Source: Dermanyssus gallinae | Lineage: Eukaryota > Arthropoda > Arachnida > Mesostigmata > Dermanyssidae | Assembly (NCBI GenBank): GCA_003439945.1 | Contig: QVRM01001745.1 | Span: 219,501-283,500 of the forward strand | Length of the DNA stretch: 64,000 nucleotides | Direction of reading: 5' to 3' | In this document: positions 1 to 12,505 of the stretch, one piece after another | Numbering within the stretch: the stretch's first letter is position 1 | Layout of the letters: each line of letters begins with the position of its first letter | Translations under genes and position numbers: made by a program | Notes under the pieces: model-generated | What the model saw: only the letters and a program-made list of their open reading frames with translations | What the model was told of the DNA's origin: nothing | The model's database searches: none

Positions 1-2435
1 GAATGTTAGCACTTAGTGAGTGAGGGTGTGCAAGTGGTGTTCGCTATAAACGGAACATCCAAATGTATGGTATCGCTTGCATTGTACACTATAGGAACGT
101 TTTCAATCAAAACGCATCAACCTGGGCTGTCCATCGGCTATTATAGTAGAGAGATCTATGCAGAACAATAGTGTCGTGTAATCCGTATAGATGGCTGCTG
201 ATCAGAAAAATAAAACACATGTAAAGTCCAAGAAGAGACCTCTGAGATGTTTCGATATCGGCCTGTCACCACGAAGACAGTACGATTTCAACGTTCACAG
301 CCGAGCCCTACAACAGGCGTGGAACCAGAGCCAGCTGTTACAGACGTACAGCTAAGATGTTTAAGCATTTAGGAAGATAAATAGTAATGCAGACTGTCAG
401 ATGCCGTTTAATCAGGAATGACGCAAAGAAAAATCAATTGATTGCCACCGAGTCTGCAATGATCAATCATAAACATGCAAGAGCCAGCTCAAAAAGGCGT
501 GATAAACCAGGCATTCGAATTGACTGACATTCTCTCCTCTATTATTTGATAAATAGTCCACTACGATCTCTTACGAAACATTTGCGTATTATTTCCAACA
601 ATAGAATAAGAGTGGCATCGTTTAATGTTACGGGATTACACATGCCGCAGTTTGTTTTGGAGAGAATGCGTTACTGCTTCTAAGATTGTTAACGAATGCT
701 AAAACTAGTTTGAGTGTATATGATGAGTTTATGATACGTTTGTACATGCGAATATCCACTCTGGACTGCAGTTCCGGGCGAGTAGAACGTATCATTGATT
801 CGGAGATAACATTTTAAGATCTAAAATAGGTATGGGCAAAATAAAAGTGGATCGGGGTCTGATCCCCGATGAACGCCAGAAGGGCACGCACCTGACTCAC
901 TAAAGCTATTGTTTACGTGAACGCAGAACTTTTTACAGGTAAAATAACCAGCAATCAGCAAAACGACCCATTCTTAAGTCATTTCAACCAGTTAAGTTGC
1001 CGTGTATTTGCCTCTAGTAAAACCATGTTGGTTCTCATCTAACAAGTCTTTTAACTGAAGAAAATTAAAAAGATAATCCACTAGCAGTTTTTCAAAGATG
1101 ATACTTGTGATTGATGATTAAGGTACAGGTATATAATTGTCTACATTTGACTTTATACCCTTCCTATGTACAGAAGTTAAGATTGACTGCGGATTTTTTT
1201 GGCACAATACCATCCCCATAAAGCCTACTGAATATAAAAAAAGGGGATTAGTTATCATAGACGCTACGTTTCTATAAAATGTGGGTGGGATTAATTCAGG
1301 AGTGAAGCTGCACTTTGTGGGTAGTTGTTTGATTTTGTAAGAATATTATATTGTGATATTTTTAAAAATGGACAGCCATCTCTCGAGACCACGTCGTTGG
1401 AAACACCTTCGGAAACTGAACACCCTTAGGTAACATACACTAACAAGAAGAAGTCCTCAGATGCATTTACTTCAGAAGCGTCGTCTACGAGGACTGTCCA
1501 AAATATATTTAAAACCGCAATGTTTTTCCCCTTTATTTGCATATCTAAAAAACGACTGGTGTTTTTTAAATCAAGACTAGCTTCTTCCATTATACAGTGT
1601 CTTCAAGTAGCCTTCCGAAACATTTTTTCGTACTGTACATTTGGCTCTGGACTAATCAGTTGTTCTAGATTGGTTACATATTTACGTAGGGATATTCAGC
1701 ATCAAATAAAATAGAAAACGAAATAGCATTGTGGTCAGGTGGGATTAGCGATTGAAATACTCGTATGTCTTCCATGATGGATGGGTCTGAAGTTGAAACT
1801 AAATCAATAATATACTTAATAGTGTCATCGTCATCGCTTGCGATACCTAAGATTCTTTCATCAGTAACAGTACAACTAATATTAGAACGAGTTAATTGGC
1901 TAACAGTACTAGAGTTGCTATTGCTATTGTTATGACTAGTTGCTTGACTGTTATTACTATTAATACTACACCAATCACACCAATAGGTATTACTATTGGT
2001 GTGACTGAATAATTTATTGAAATTCTTATATATTGTATGGTTATTGCATTGACTAGCAAAGTAAATCTTAGTTATTACCTATAGTGGCGAATGTGTTATC
2101 TATTTCATCATTAGAACTAACCATGCCAATACAGTCGAGGGCGAATGACTTCGTCTATTTGTTGGTGTAAGCCGTTGGTGATGCGGGCTTTAACAAAGTT
2201 AGATTCCATGGTTTGTGAATCTAACAGCGTCATATTCTTCTAGTGTATTTTTGAAATGTTAGAATCCCTAGATATTAAAATTGAACTGATTGTATTACAA
2301 ATTGAAATCAAATGAGTCACATATAGTTTTTAAGCGTTTCTCTATACCTACACCTAACCATATACACTATATTAATATAATTCAAGACGGTATATGAACT
2401 AAGCAATTGTGTACGATCATCTCTACCTATTGAAC

Positions 2436-2436
<1 letters not shown>
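1..2436. other. Non-coding stretch, no gene recognised
   Basis: AT-rich sequence with frequent stops in all frames. The only structure I see is a short hairpin at 1975-2004. No transposon motif or splice-bounded open frame was found. Confidence 0.5.
1975..2004. repeat. Short perfect hairpin
   Basis: Arms 1975-1986 and 1993-2004 are perfect 12-bp inverted repeats (TCACACCAATAG and its complement) around a 6-nt loop. No function is implied. Confidence 0.7.

Positions 2437-2486
<50 letters not shown>
2437..2486. repeat. (TA)n array, about 25 units
   Basis: Uninterrupted TA dinucleotides. It lies about 50 bp before a retroelement fragment on the plus strand. Confidence 0.95.
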
Positions 2487-2491
<5 letters not shown>

Positions 2492-2532
2492 AAGTAACAT
2501 AGGTATAGCTCGCGAAATACGCGTCAATAGAC

Positions 2533-2733
2533 TACCCACATGAGTTCCAACCTCTAGCGTTCGAGACCTTAGGCGGCCTAGACGACGTTACTCGCAAACT
2601 CCTCCACAGGGTCGGTGAGCAGCTGAACCTCGCAACCGGGGATAAGAGATCTGCGGCTTATCTGAGGCAGCGCCTCGATCTCGACGTCCAACGCGGAAAC
2701 GCGGCATCTGTCCGGGGCATGCTGTTGAAGTGA
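2533..2733 (+). mobile_element. Retroelement C-terminal domain fragment, 'PLAFETLGG' family, copy 1
   Basis: An open frame of about 66 codons runs from a YPHEFQ motif through PLAFETLGG, LATGDKR, LRQRLDLDVQRGN and ASVRGML to a TGA stop. The same motif order recurs at 27616-27870, and a weaker version at 60496-60838. From general knowledge, this domain is found at the C-terminus of reverse-transcriptase polyproteins that are common in invertebrate genomes; I cannot assign the clade. Only the tail of the element is present, so this is a dead 5'-truncated copy. The open frames on the other strand here are shadows. Confidence 0.65.
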
Positions 2734-2739
2734 TCCCAG

Positions 2740-4200
2740 CCCACTCTTCACGAGATGAAGTAATATTTTCCGTGCACACGTTCCCAGGAGACAATTGTCA
2801 CTCCACTTACATTCTTAATAAAAACCAGGTATGGTGAATATTCTAATAGGCAATATGGCAGAGAATAATCCGGAAAGCTCACGAAGCTCAATGGGTGCTT
2901 CCGATGCACGTCTCAGCCCACTTTTGTGACTTGGAGAGTAATTTCTACCTGTGAGTGACCCAGTGCAATGGACGTTGTATCGTTGTTTGAAACTAAGAGG
3001 TTCCATACAGACCACAGGTCTGATCGGATGCCATTAATTCTAAAACGACAAGCTGCTGTAGTGGTTCCAACTTTTGCAAAATATTCTAACTATGTTTATA
3101 ATTATGCTTTGGGAAAAGCATCTATAGTCTGATTGGCAGCAGCGGTGACATGCGCTCTGTCCGCGCAATCCTAAAGGAGAAGTAGGGGTTGAAGTAGTAT
3201 TAAGGAACGGCCTTAGCTTTTCGCCTCGAGCTGAGACCTTTTTTAGGAAAGAGGTTTTTGCGGGCCTTATGTCAACAGCGTCAGCATCGAGTCCCACACT
3301 ACCCCTTCTGCATATTTCGCTCTCACAAAAAACGACGGCGTTAGTTCAGCGCCGCCTTCAAATCTCTACCATGTCTGACGAATAAATGTTCACAACTAAG
3401 ACAACTTTGTGCGTAGCTGGTTAAAGCGTGATGTATAAAATTACTTCCGGGCGGAACGAAGCGCACTACGCTACCGTTTATGGCCAAGAGTATAGCCAGC
3501 CCTAACCTAAAGTGAGTTAGTTTGTGGATGCCAGTAAAGTACTTGGTTGGCGGTGCGCCTAAAATGCTCAGGCCAGAGGGTAAGCTTACACGTTTTCATG
3601 ACGCTTTCGGAATCTGCGGGCATACCTCAAGTACAACTCCTAGCTTATAACGCGGCGTCTATATATATATATATATATATATATACCAGGCAGAAGCGGC
3701 GCTACCCCGCTAAATCTCAAGCAATAGGCTCCGTATTTAAGAACTCTAGTGTCCTCCGTAAAACGGTTAAGCGCATTTTTAACTTATTATGCTTGTTTGT
3801 AGATCCTCAGGCAAAGTCGCGCTAGTGTCCCAAATGCCAGCGGGCGAAAATTTGAAGCGAACGTTACACTCACATATATTCGACATTTGTTAGTGTCAGC
3901 CTACATAGACGCTTGAACCGCGCGGTTCACACCTGTACTGACCAGTTAGGGTGGCCTAATGAGTACGTTACAAGTGCAGCCCACAGCAGCGTGTGTCCCC
4001 ATCTCAAGAGAAATAAAGGTTACCTTGTCTGGTGTTTTGTCATCGTCCCGGCAATGGCCGGGCGGTTCGAAGATGCAACGAAAAGCAGCCATTGTTAAGT
4101 CTGGCTGAAGATGTCGTTGAGTGTTGCGTATTAGGCTAGACGGCCCGAGCTCAAGACATAGGAGCGACCGAGGTGCGCCCATGGTCTCACCTGGCTACCG
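2740..4200. other. Non-coding stretch
   Basis: No coding exon or element recognised. It contains a small (TA)n array at about 3660-3685. Confidence 0.45.
3660..3685. repeat. (TA)n array
   Basis: About 13 TA units in otherwise unremarkable sequence. Confidence 0.95.
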
Positions 4201-4209
4201 CATATACGT

Positions 4210-4903
4210 TGGTGAATGAAAACCGGTGAGTGGAACTCAAGAAAGAAGACGAGCGTCAACGGAGCATCGCATATGGCAGGAGAAGTAAGACGGCCTGCAG
4301 GAGGGTGCTGCAGGCGCCAGTCTCCTGAAATTTATACCAAAATCAAAGAATAGTTAAATCGGCCCTGAGAAGAATTAACTTTCCACAGCCAGGTTCTGAC
4401 GGGATACAGAGACTTCCAGTCCAACCTGCTCAGGATCGTGGAGGCTCGCAGCACCACGTGCGTCTACTCCGACGATGGACTTAAAGACACAATTCTGAGG
4501 TGTCCAGCATGAGCGGAGTAGCGAGCCTTCGCTACGTCGTTGACAGAACCAACACCGAATCCGCTGGGGGCGGGCCTGCCCAGTATCTGCAAGCTAATGC
4601 GGAAGTCTTTGCCCGAATCGCTAGAAGTGGCGAACATTTTAAGAACATACTCACGGCAAAATCAATCGTGAATAGCCGCCGCATTATACGCAGTTCTCAA
4701 AAGCTAGCCATGTAGACCCACGCCTCCCCTATTGTTTGAAGTATTTGCATATGCAATTCCTGGTCGGTTGGGAGGATGGGGAGATGACTTATTTTTGGTG
4801 GGCTAGAGTCCCACACTACCGGCCCACACTTGAAAACGAGTTTTCTACAGCGATGTCCGTGTGTGCAAACCGCATTTTTCTGTTACTCCTCTACACAAAA
4901 AAA
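4210..4903 (+). mobile_element. R1-clade LINE fragment, family A copy 1 (3' end)
   Basis: The plus strand matches the 3' part of the longer minus-strand copy at 41911-43810. It carries remnants of a QVLTGYRDFQS segment followed by the decayed C-terminal zinc-knuckle region, then the 3' untranslated end. The copy stops at the family's shared 3' signature (TTACTCCTCTACAC) and a 7-nt A tail at 4897-4903. Frameshifts and stops break the coding frame. The 5' boundary is approximate because similarity fades near 4160-4210. Confidence 0.75.
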
Positions 4904-4909
4904 CTTTCG

Positions 4910-7050
4910 TCACGATCTACAGTCAGATATTTTTCTCTTGCAATTGTTGCGTGCATATTTAATTTATTTTAGCGTTTCGGTTATGCGCTATATCTTCTGC
5001 TATCCCCTATGGCCGTGCCTCTCGGTGTTCCCTTTCATTCATCTACTTTTGAAACTAAGGCATAAGTTCCTATATCATCTCGCTTCGAAAAGTGATCGTA
5101 AGATGAGGACGGCCCGCGATTTTCCGGCGTTGTGTGAGTCCTTTCCTGCCATTTAACTCAATTTTTCTATTGTACCGTCTGTTGTAGCCCCCCCCGTCTA
5201 TTTTTCTATTGCGGCTTCTACTCATCCTTTTGTTTCTGATCATGACTCTTCTTCTAGATCAGCCTATTACGCAGGGTAATCACCTCGAGTGCGTGCGCGA
5301 ATAAATAAAGGCCCGCTAGGGAATCGCCGCCCTCATCACATCACAGAACAAGCCCTGCTATTGAAGTGGAGGTCGGTACAAACTGCGAAACAAGTCCCCC
5401 CTACGGATGCTACGAGTATATTTGTGAATAGCTGTGTGTTGTGAAATACGGCTAAATATACATACTGCGTCCAGATGCCACTTTCTGTGCAATGTGTACG
5501 ATTTCTAAAGCACATGCGTGCACTTTGTACAGCGCCGAACTTCTGCCGTAGACGGGTAGGAAGATAATGAATGACTTTGTGTGTATGCATGACAACTCGA
5601 GGTCCATAGAACAACAGAGCATAATGGGTGAAAATATAGAAAAGAGCTCGGCCGGAGTGAAGGTCATTCAAATTCAGGTCTGCAACGGTCAAGCTCGGGC
5701 TTTGAAGCTTTGCGGCGTCTGAACAACGCTCTGCCTGGCCAACAAACATGGCAGATGGACGTGGACGAGAAGTATTTCAAACGAGATGAATAGACACATG
5801 TTCTCATTGAGTTTGTTTGCCACTAGCACCACCAGTAATATTACCACCACCGTTTCGTTTGCATGTTTCGGTGTGATTAGCGTAACGCAACTGATTATTT
5901 GCAAGGAGACTGCATTGAGCGGGCGCTCAGGGAGAACGCTCGCGTACGCTGCATGCGAGAACGCGGCGATTACGCAATTTAAATCCGGGCTGCATGCATA
6001 ACGTTTGATACAAAGGCATTGTTGGTCTAGAATGCTAGGCTAAAAATAAATTGTTATTGTGTTCAAGACATGCTCACGCTTGACTTGGTGAACTTCAAAG
6101 GTAGAGGCCAGTCGTAACCTGCTACCGCAACCCAGTTAGACAAACACACCCAAATTATTTCAGAAATCTCAGAAACGCCGGAAATCTTCAACTGGATCAT
6201 CATTTTAGCCGGCTAATCATAATACTTACAGGCAGCGCGGGCAAGCTTATATTTCGTCGTATTTACATTAATGTTTCAACTTCCAAATTTGCCTCAATAG
6301 AGTGTCCGTTTTGCTATAGTTGCATCAACACTTGTGTGTACTCTGGTGAGAGTGGCAACGAATATTATTGTTTCTATATGGGTCGATTCTTATGACTCCA
6401 CAGAACGATTACAGTCGAGTTCAGCAATTAGGGGTCTAGGTCATAAGTAATAACCACCAGAACTGCTTTACCTAATACTTGTAATAATTTTCAGACGGAC
6501 GGTCTGTTGGCAGGTATTTCCGTTGCATTTTCAATGAAATTCCTACTTTATGACCTTACCTGATCCTACTCGATGCTTCTCTGATAAATGTTAACTCACC
6601 TGACCTAATTGTTTTTCTCACTGACTATTGTTGATTCTACGCCAGCTGAGCAAGACCAAACACTTGTTAATTAATAGAAAATATTTGTTACTTGGATATT
6701 AATACAGTGCTAATATAAATGACCTGTGCAAAACGTTTCCGCTAATCATATAAGCTTTAAATAACAACCTCCTCGCCGCGTTAACAACGCAATGCCATTT
6801 GATGGAGATTATAGCAAGCTAAGAAAAAGGCATCAATTTTCCTCTATAACTAGCATAAGTAGTCAAATACTGTTAAGCTGTATTACTATAAAGGCTCAAT
6901 TTATTGAATCGACCAAAATGTGAAACGCACTTGTGATTCTTTAAGTTAAACACTAGATCTTTTTGCCAGTTACGTTGACGACGGTTGAATTGAAGAGTTG
7001 ATTTATGATTTTGGAGACTTCTGCTCGTGGCACACGTTGATTGATATAAA
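4910..7050. other. Non-coding stretch
   Basis: No element, exon or RNA gene recognised. Open frames of up to about 137 codons near 5336-5749 lack any family motif, compositional signal or splice context. Confidence 0.45.
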
Positions 7051-7054
7051 TAGT

Positions 7055-7152
7055 AAGTTACAATTGATATATCGTTTCGATACGAATACTTGTGAAATGA
7101 TTTATATCATTTCACAAGTTTTCGTATCGGAACGATATATCAATTGTAACTT
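7055..7152. repeat. Near-perfect 47-bp inverted repeat
   Basis: Arms 7055-7101 and 7106-7152 are inverted copies with 45 of 47 positions paired and a 4-nt loop (TTAT). No transposase, terminal duplication or tail is evident. It may be a fold-back relic, a very small MITE or a template-switch scar. Confidence 0.85.
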
Positions 7153-7733
7153 AATGGGACTCTACAGTGTGTTGCACCGTAGCTCCCTTCTACTTAAAGC
7201 ATTGCACCGTCCAACAGCAAAACGAATCAGAGAAGCCACGGAATAACAACGAGACGGCGAAAATCTAAGAGTACAGCTGTATCTTGCAGTGTGCAGAAGC
7301 AATGCTGCTTTCATTGTCGGCTCTTTACAATAACCTACGTATGATGCATTGACGCGGCAACGGCACGTAAAAACACCTCACAACTGGCTGGAGACTTGGA
7401 GTAAATGTAGAATTGTGAATTCAAATTATGTTTTTTTAAAGAGAAAAAAACGGGTAACTCATTTAAAAATGAAGCATTAGGGGATCTGAACAAGAACGTG
7501 TTTTGCGGGGTACTTCCGCTTTTTTTAAACAACAAGAAACACTACATCTCTAGGAGGCAGCCTATATGTTTTTGTGTTTATGTTTTAGTCTTTACCCATA
7601 TGAATGATCCCTTATCCACTTTGCACGGAATTATTGCATATTGGCGTCTGCGGCGAGAAGGTCCTGGCTTAGGAGCATTCCACATTTAGCTAACCCCTTG
7701 ACATTCCTAGCTTTTGACAATGTCACGTTCCAT

Positions 7734-7734
<1 letters not shown>

Positions 7735-7757
<23 letters not shown>
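7735..7757. repeat. (TA)n array
   Basis: About 11 TA units followed by a short CA run. Confidence 0.9.
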
Positions 7758-7766
<9 letters not shown>

Positions 7767-7834
7767 GCCACCGATACTTTCCTATTGACACCGCTCAGGT
7801 TGATTTGCATATAAGTTCAGGGGCATACAAAATA

Positions 7835-8008
7835 CTTAAATACTTTCCGGGCTGACTCTCAGCCAAGATTCACGGGACTGCTTTTTGCATTGCTTTATAG
7901 ACGGGCCCCCATAAATACAAATGTGCAACGGAGGGACTCGAACCCGCGCACCGATGTGTCGCCTTCGGTTGCGAAGCGCAGGTGAATGCACCCACCGAGC
8001 TCAACATG
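7835..8008 (-). mobile_element. tRNA-derived SINE, copy 1
   Basis: Read on the minus strand, the head has a box A-like element (complement of 7991-8003, TGAGCTCGGTGGG) and a canonical box B, GGTTCGAGTCC (complement of 7934-7944). A body containing CATTTGTATTTATGGGG follows. The body matches a second copy at 49743-49925, and similarity continues to a GTCAGCC motif. The sequences flanking the head do not form an acceptor stem, so it is not a functional tRNA gene. The Pol III boxes plus a shared non-tRNA body point to a SINE. I cannot identify the parent tRNA or the LINE partner. Confidence 0.6.
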
Positions 8009-8909
8009 CAAAATACTTGAAGTACATAAACGGATATTCTCTAGTGAGAGTTTTCCTAAGTTGATATCGGTGGATCCAATAAACCCGTCGTAATAGTAAC
8101 TCATTTACGCTCTGTGTACACATACTGTGTATACACACAACTATTGCATCCCTTTGGCGGCAAAATGAGCATTAATAACTTACCTCTCACGATCTTTAAA
8201 CACTAAACTTTGGCAGATTGCACTACGGAGAAGATGGGATGCGGATGTATGAAATGCTGAATCATATCACGTTATCTGGTAATTAAACGTGATGAAGTAG
8301 TCTAACGGCAAATTTGCTCATTTAACAAATCACTTAGTAAATATTTGATTTTGTCTTATTTTGCGCTCACACTGGCCCCAATCCGCAAGACTTGAGAAGG
8401 ATTGCTGTGAAGTTGAATATTGTGTCACGCCGGGGTCCACCCAAAAAATCGCCGGCCGAGTCTCACTGCACTCTCCAACATTGACATGCTGTCTTAATGA
8501 GGAAACGGCAGGTTAGTAAATAAAGTAGTATATTATTGGAAAAGCAAACTTAGCGCCATGTGCGCATGCACGTCTATCATCTTTAACTATATTAGTGGCA
8601 TCCGTTCGGTATCCGCGCGTTTTATCAATGCGATGAGTGCTGGTCATCTAGTAACAAAAGTGTATCTATGTGACAAACGAAACCCTTTCTCGGAGCAGAG
8701 GTACTGGCTCTCCTATTGTCGTTATCGTTATTCAATTCTAGCATCGCTTACCGAATGGTGCAAGCCGGGGTTATTTTAGGTTAAAGGGGAACACGTTCGT
8801 TTACATCAAATTGCAATACAAAGTGATAAATAAATGCTAAGAATTCGTTCGGATACGGCAGTTACGGTGAGAACGCAGAGTGAAAAAGAAAGCAACGTAA
8901 AGTTGCTCA

Positions 8910-8974
8910 GTTAATGGCTTGGTGCGTCACAAGCCATTAACTGTGATTATGGCTTTTTCACATAATCACAGTTA
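8910..8974. repeat. Two overlapping hairpins
   Basis: Arms 8910-8920 and 8931-8941 form a perfect 11-bp hairpin. Arms 8938-8951 and 8961-8974 form a perfect 14-bp hairpin that shares bases with the first, so only one can form at a time. Confidence 0.8.
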
Positions 8975-8988
8975 TTATGCATAAATGT

Positions 8989-9066
8989 GCCGAATTTATA
9001 CACACGTTAACTCTACGTGTGTATAAATTCGGCAAATGCCGAATTTACACACACGTAGAGTTAACG
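8989..9066. repeat. Three-segment palindrome with alternative hairpins
   Basis: Arms 8989-9007 and 9015-9033 are a perfect 19-bp inverted repeat. Arms 9005-9033 and 9038-9066 are a 29-bp inverted repeat with one mismatch and a 4-nt loop. The middle segment is shared, so the layout is P, inverse P, P. Confidence 0.9.
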
Positions 9067-9765
9067 AACTATAAAGACTCATATTAGAGCGGAGAATGTG
9101 GTAAGGACAATGGACTGAACATCAAATGTCACCATCTCTTCTCTCTGTCTCTTCTATGTGCAATTGAGGATTTGGGCTTCCAGCCTGCTCCTTTTATCCG
9201 CTGCTCTAGTCAACCCTCTTGGTATCTTTCTGAAACATCGTATATAGACGCGACGTAGACGCACGTTGAGACGTGACTCTCAACAAATCGGTCGGCCATC
9301 AGACGAGTCTTTGATGTGAGTGCAAAGCTAACGTGTTCGAGCCCTATGTGCGGAAACGACCCTTTTTAAGGGCTACGCGAACCAATACGCCTGCAAGAGA
9401 CACATGATGCTCAACGCTGGTGATTTATCCCAAGTTTTCTTTAAACCAAAATATACGATTGGTGAAATTTCAATTGACAGAATAAAAACATATTCAATGT
9501 GAGCAAAAGCTAGCAGCGACAACTGTGTTCACGAGAACATGCCTTGAATTTAATGCCACAATCACAGCAGTTATAGTTCCGATATTATACAACCCGCTAA
9601 GTTCTCGTTACGTACCAAGCGCGGAGGATCGTCAACGTCTTGACGTTGAGGGATAGATGATATCATATGCATAAATGGTATTTACTAAGTCCAACTTTAG
9701 GAGTCTATTCAACCATTAGGTTGGACAACATATAGATATAAATCAAACCCGGTTTAAGAAAGTGA

Positions 9766-9812
9766 AATCCTAAAATACGTAGCTTGCTATTTAGGTACAT
9801 CAACTTGCACAA
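9766..9812 (+). repeat. Short dispersed direct repeat, copy 1
   Basis: This segment is shared with 11706-11758, including the cores ATACGTAGCTTGCT and TAGGTACATCAACTTG, with a short indel between them. Origin unknown. Confidence 0.7.
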
Positions 9813-11705
9813 CTTCTAGCCCGAAACTTGACCTTCAGTGAAGTGGCTAGATCGTGGAAGTGAGACGGTTATATTACGATAGACTTATTATAGGCTCCAA
9901 CAGTATCACCTGCCATTACAAAGCTAGGTACGATAAGCGACGTAAGCAGAAACGCAATTTGCAATGTCCAAGACAACTCAAGGGCATACCATAGAGGTCT
10001 AGCAGTACTTTCCAAGCATTGTAAATGCTATACGTGCAATAGCACATACATGTATAAGCAAAACATATGGTACGTTAGTTTAGTTCCTGTTTCGAAACTT
10101 TGTCGTGCGTAAAACGTTTCTCAGTCTGTACGCTGTAATGTGCTCACAATTCTCAGGTTTTCCGATATCGTCGAACTTTTTCAGTCCGTTTGACTGACTG
10201 TGGCAGTTGTTCGTTACGAGCCGTCACCCCGGGGGCGCTGAAGCTGCGTTCCGTGAAGCGCCTGTCCGTAGAGCGTAGTTTCCGTCGCTTGCAAGAAAGT
10301 CAGGAAGGACTCCACGCATGGCCGGATACTGGGTTGGAGCTGCACCCAAAGGGGGGATGTTCTTGAAACTTTTGAGTGAAGGTCAACTACGATGTACGCA
10401 GTCTGGCAAGTTTTCCATGCTGCTTCTTGTTAGACGACTCAGGATGCCGGAAGAGGATATGCTGTCAACGGGCAGTTCACCGACGAAGCACATAGCGAAC
10501 GACCGCATCTCGAGTCTGTTCATGTATTGGCGCGCTGCTGTGCGAAAGCTGCGTCTTGCGACACCTTGGTAATAGCCTTAGATAGTACGCCGATTGTTGG
10601 AGGGTATTTGAAGTGGCGTTGCCTGTTGGAACAGTGTGCCGTTAAGCGCCTTATGTTTCGGCGCTCTTCCTAGTTCTTACGTGACAGCGCTTAGGGTCAG
10701 CGGGGTTAAACCGACCGTTGTCGAACTGAAACAAAACTAAGCAATACGCATTTACGCTAGCTATTGTGCAATGCTCTACACACACAAGGCAAAGCTTCTG
10801 AAGTGCAGCCCGGATTGTGCTAACCGTTAATCCGAGAGTTAGCATGTAGTGTGATTCCAGTTGCTAACAAAACTCTACTTCTCAATCGTAATAAGACAGC
10901 ATAATATACACATACATCTTGTTTATTCCGCAATAACTTTGCATTTCAAGGCGGTACATACGTACAAGTACATACAGTCGTACAGACGTCATTACATACA
11001 GTCGTCATTATATACAATTTTTAACACCTCAGCGACCGTCCCACCGGGCGAAATCCCGCCAAAAACCGCCGATGCGTCTGGAAGCTGCGTTGCTGTGTGG
11101 CATTTAGCGCACATCTGCGAGAAATAAAAATGATATACCTGAAAAACGTGATCTCAACGACTACATAACTGGAAAACGTCATCTCTAGAGCAGTGTGAAG
11201 CTCGCCACCGCGCAGGACTCCGCTCACAGGAAAGACGGCCGACCCCTGGTCTAGTAGCTGTGGTCTTCCATCGGATTCTTAGCTGCCGTGCGCAACCTGC
11301 ACCTAGTAGGTACAACTTATTGCTCTTTTAAACCCGGCATGTACAAGTTTATACTAGGTTGCTGCTTCTGCCTTACAGAAGCGTTAATTAGACATTGCAG
11401 CTTCGGTATATTTATATATATATTTTAGATATATTTTCTTTTTCGCTGAGCGAATAACTATATCCAATCACTGTAAGCTAACCTGTTAGCAATATGTGCC
11501 TTTAGTCTCACTTACATATGCTGTAACATTGACTTATTACTTGCAGGCTATTCATTTAAGTAATTAAACAGGAGAGGTACACTTTCACAAATAATGCACG
11601 CAAAGTAATAAACACCCAAGTCTCTTACCGAGCATGGTATGGCATCTTAGTAACACACTGCGATTGACTCAAGTTGTCATGAACCGAAGCCTGTCTAGGA
11701 GGGTG

Positions 11706-11758
11706 CAATCCTCAAATACGTAGCTTGCTTCTTACGTAGGTACATCAACTTGTGCAAG
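11706..11758 (+). repeat. Short dispersed direct repeat, copy 2
   Basis: Second copy of the segment at 9766-9812, slightly longer because of a small insertion. Confidence 0.7.
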
Positions 11759-11931
11759 ATTAGCAAAACGCTTAACGAAAGATGAGCTCAAACTGATTTA
11801 AGCTCAGATTCGTGTGATCAGGCGTCATTAATTTTACAATTTTTTCTTTACGTCGACCCGCGCTCTCTTACGACTTATTTCTTCAACTTTCGATTTTTAG
11901 TTTTGCATATTGCATACGATATTTTTTTGTG

Positions 11932-12505
11932 TAGAGGAGTAACTGGAAAATGCGGTCTGCACACGCGGACACCACTGTAGGAAACGCGTCTACAAGTCTG
12001 GGCCGGTAGTGTGGGGCTCCAACCCACTAAAACCACCAGTCATCTCCCCATCCTCCCAACCGACCGGGAGTTGCATGTGCAAGTACTTCAAACAATCGGG
12101 AGAGGTGTTAGTCTACTCGTGGCCAGCTTCTTCCCCGGAGGCCCGAGAGGTGCGTGTCGTACGGCAGTTATTTGCTGTAGTTTTTGCCATGAGTATGTTT
12201 TTAAAAAGTTTTGTCGCTTCTAGCCACTGGTGCAGAGGCTCTTACATTATCTTGCAGATGCTGGGCAGGCCCGCCCTCAGTGTATACAATGTTAAAAGCG
12301 TAGCGGAAGCACACTGCTCCGCCCAGGATGGACACCTCAGAATCGTGTGTTCTGGGATATCCTCGAGCCCATTGCCGCAGTGAACGCACGTGGGGCTTGT
12401 AGCCTTCCCGATCCTGAACAGGTAGGACTTTTAGTCCCCGTGTCCCGTCAAGACCTGGGTGGTGTGGAAAGTTAGTTCTCCCCGTATTGCATACGTAGTC
12501 GAAAC
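11932..12505 (-). mobile_element. R1-clade LINE fragment, family A copy 2 (3' end)
   Basis: On the minus strand, decayed frames give TFHTTQVLTGHGD, SYLFRIGKA and the zinc-knuckle stretch CVHCGNGLEDIPEHTILRC. The family's 3' untranslated region follows, ending in TTACTCCTCTACAC plus an A run (complement of 11932-11938). CX2C followed by HX4C after the reverse transcriptase is the usual R1-clade C-terminal motif. The reverse transcriptase itself is missing, so this is a 5'-truncated copy. Confidence 0.8.

Larger units (their letters stand above)
9070..11930. other. Non-coding stretch with one dispersed short repeat
   Basis: No gene recognised. A segment of about 50 bp at 9766-9812 recurs at 11706-11758 in the same orientation. 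An 84-codon open frame at 10318-10572 has no recognisable motif. Confidence 0.4.

Noticed and set aside
5336..5749. 137-codon open frame
   Set aside because: No motif, splice context or homology to other parts of the window, and overlapping frames exist on both strands.
7895..8104. Possible functional tRNA gene
   Set aside because: Box A and box B are present, but the acceptor ends do not pair and the anticodon arm is defective. The sequence is shared as a longer repeat, so SINE is the better call.
9290..9365. tRNA-like segment with GTGTTCGAGCCC
   Set aside because: Box B is imperfect and no box A or body similarity to the SINE could be found.
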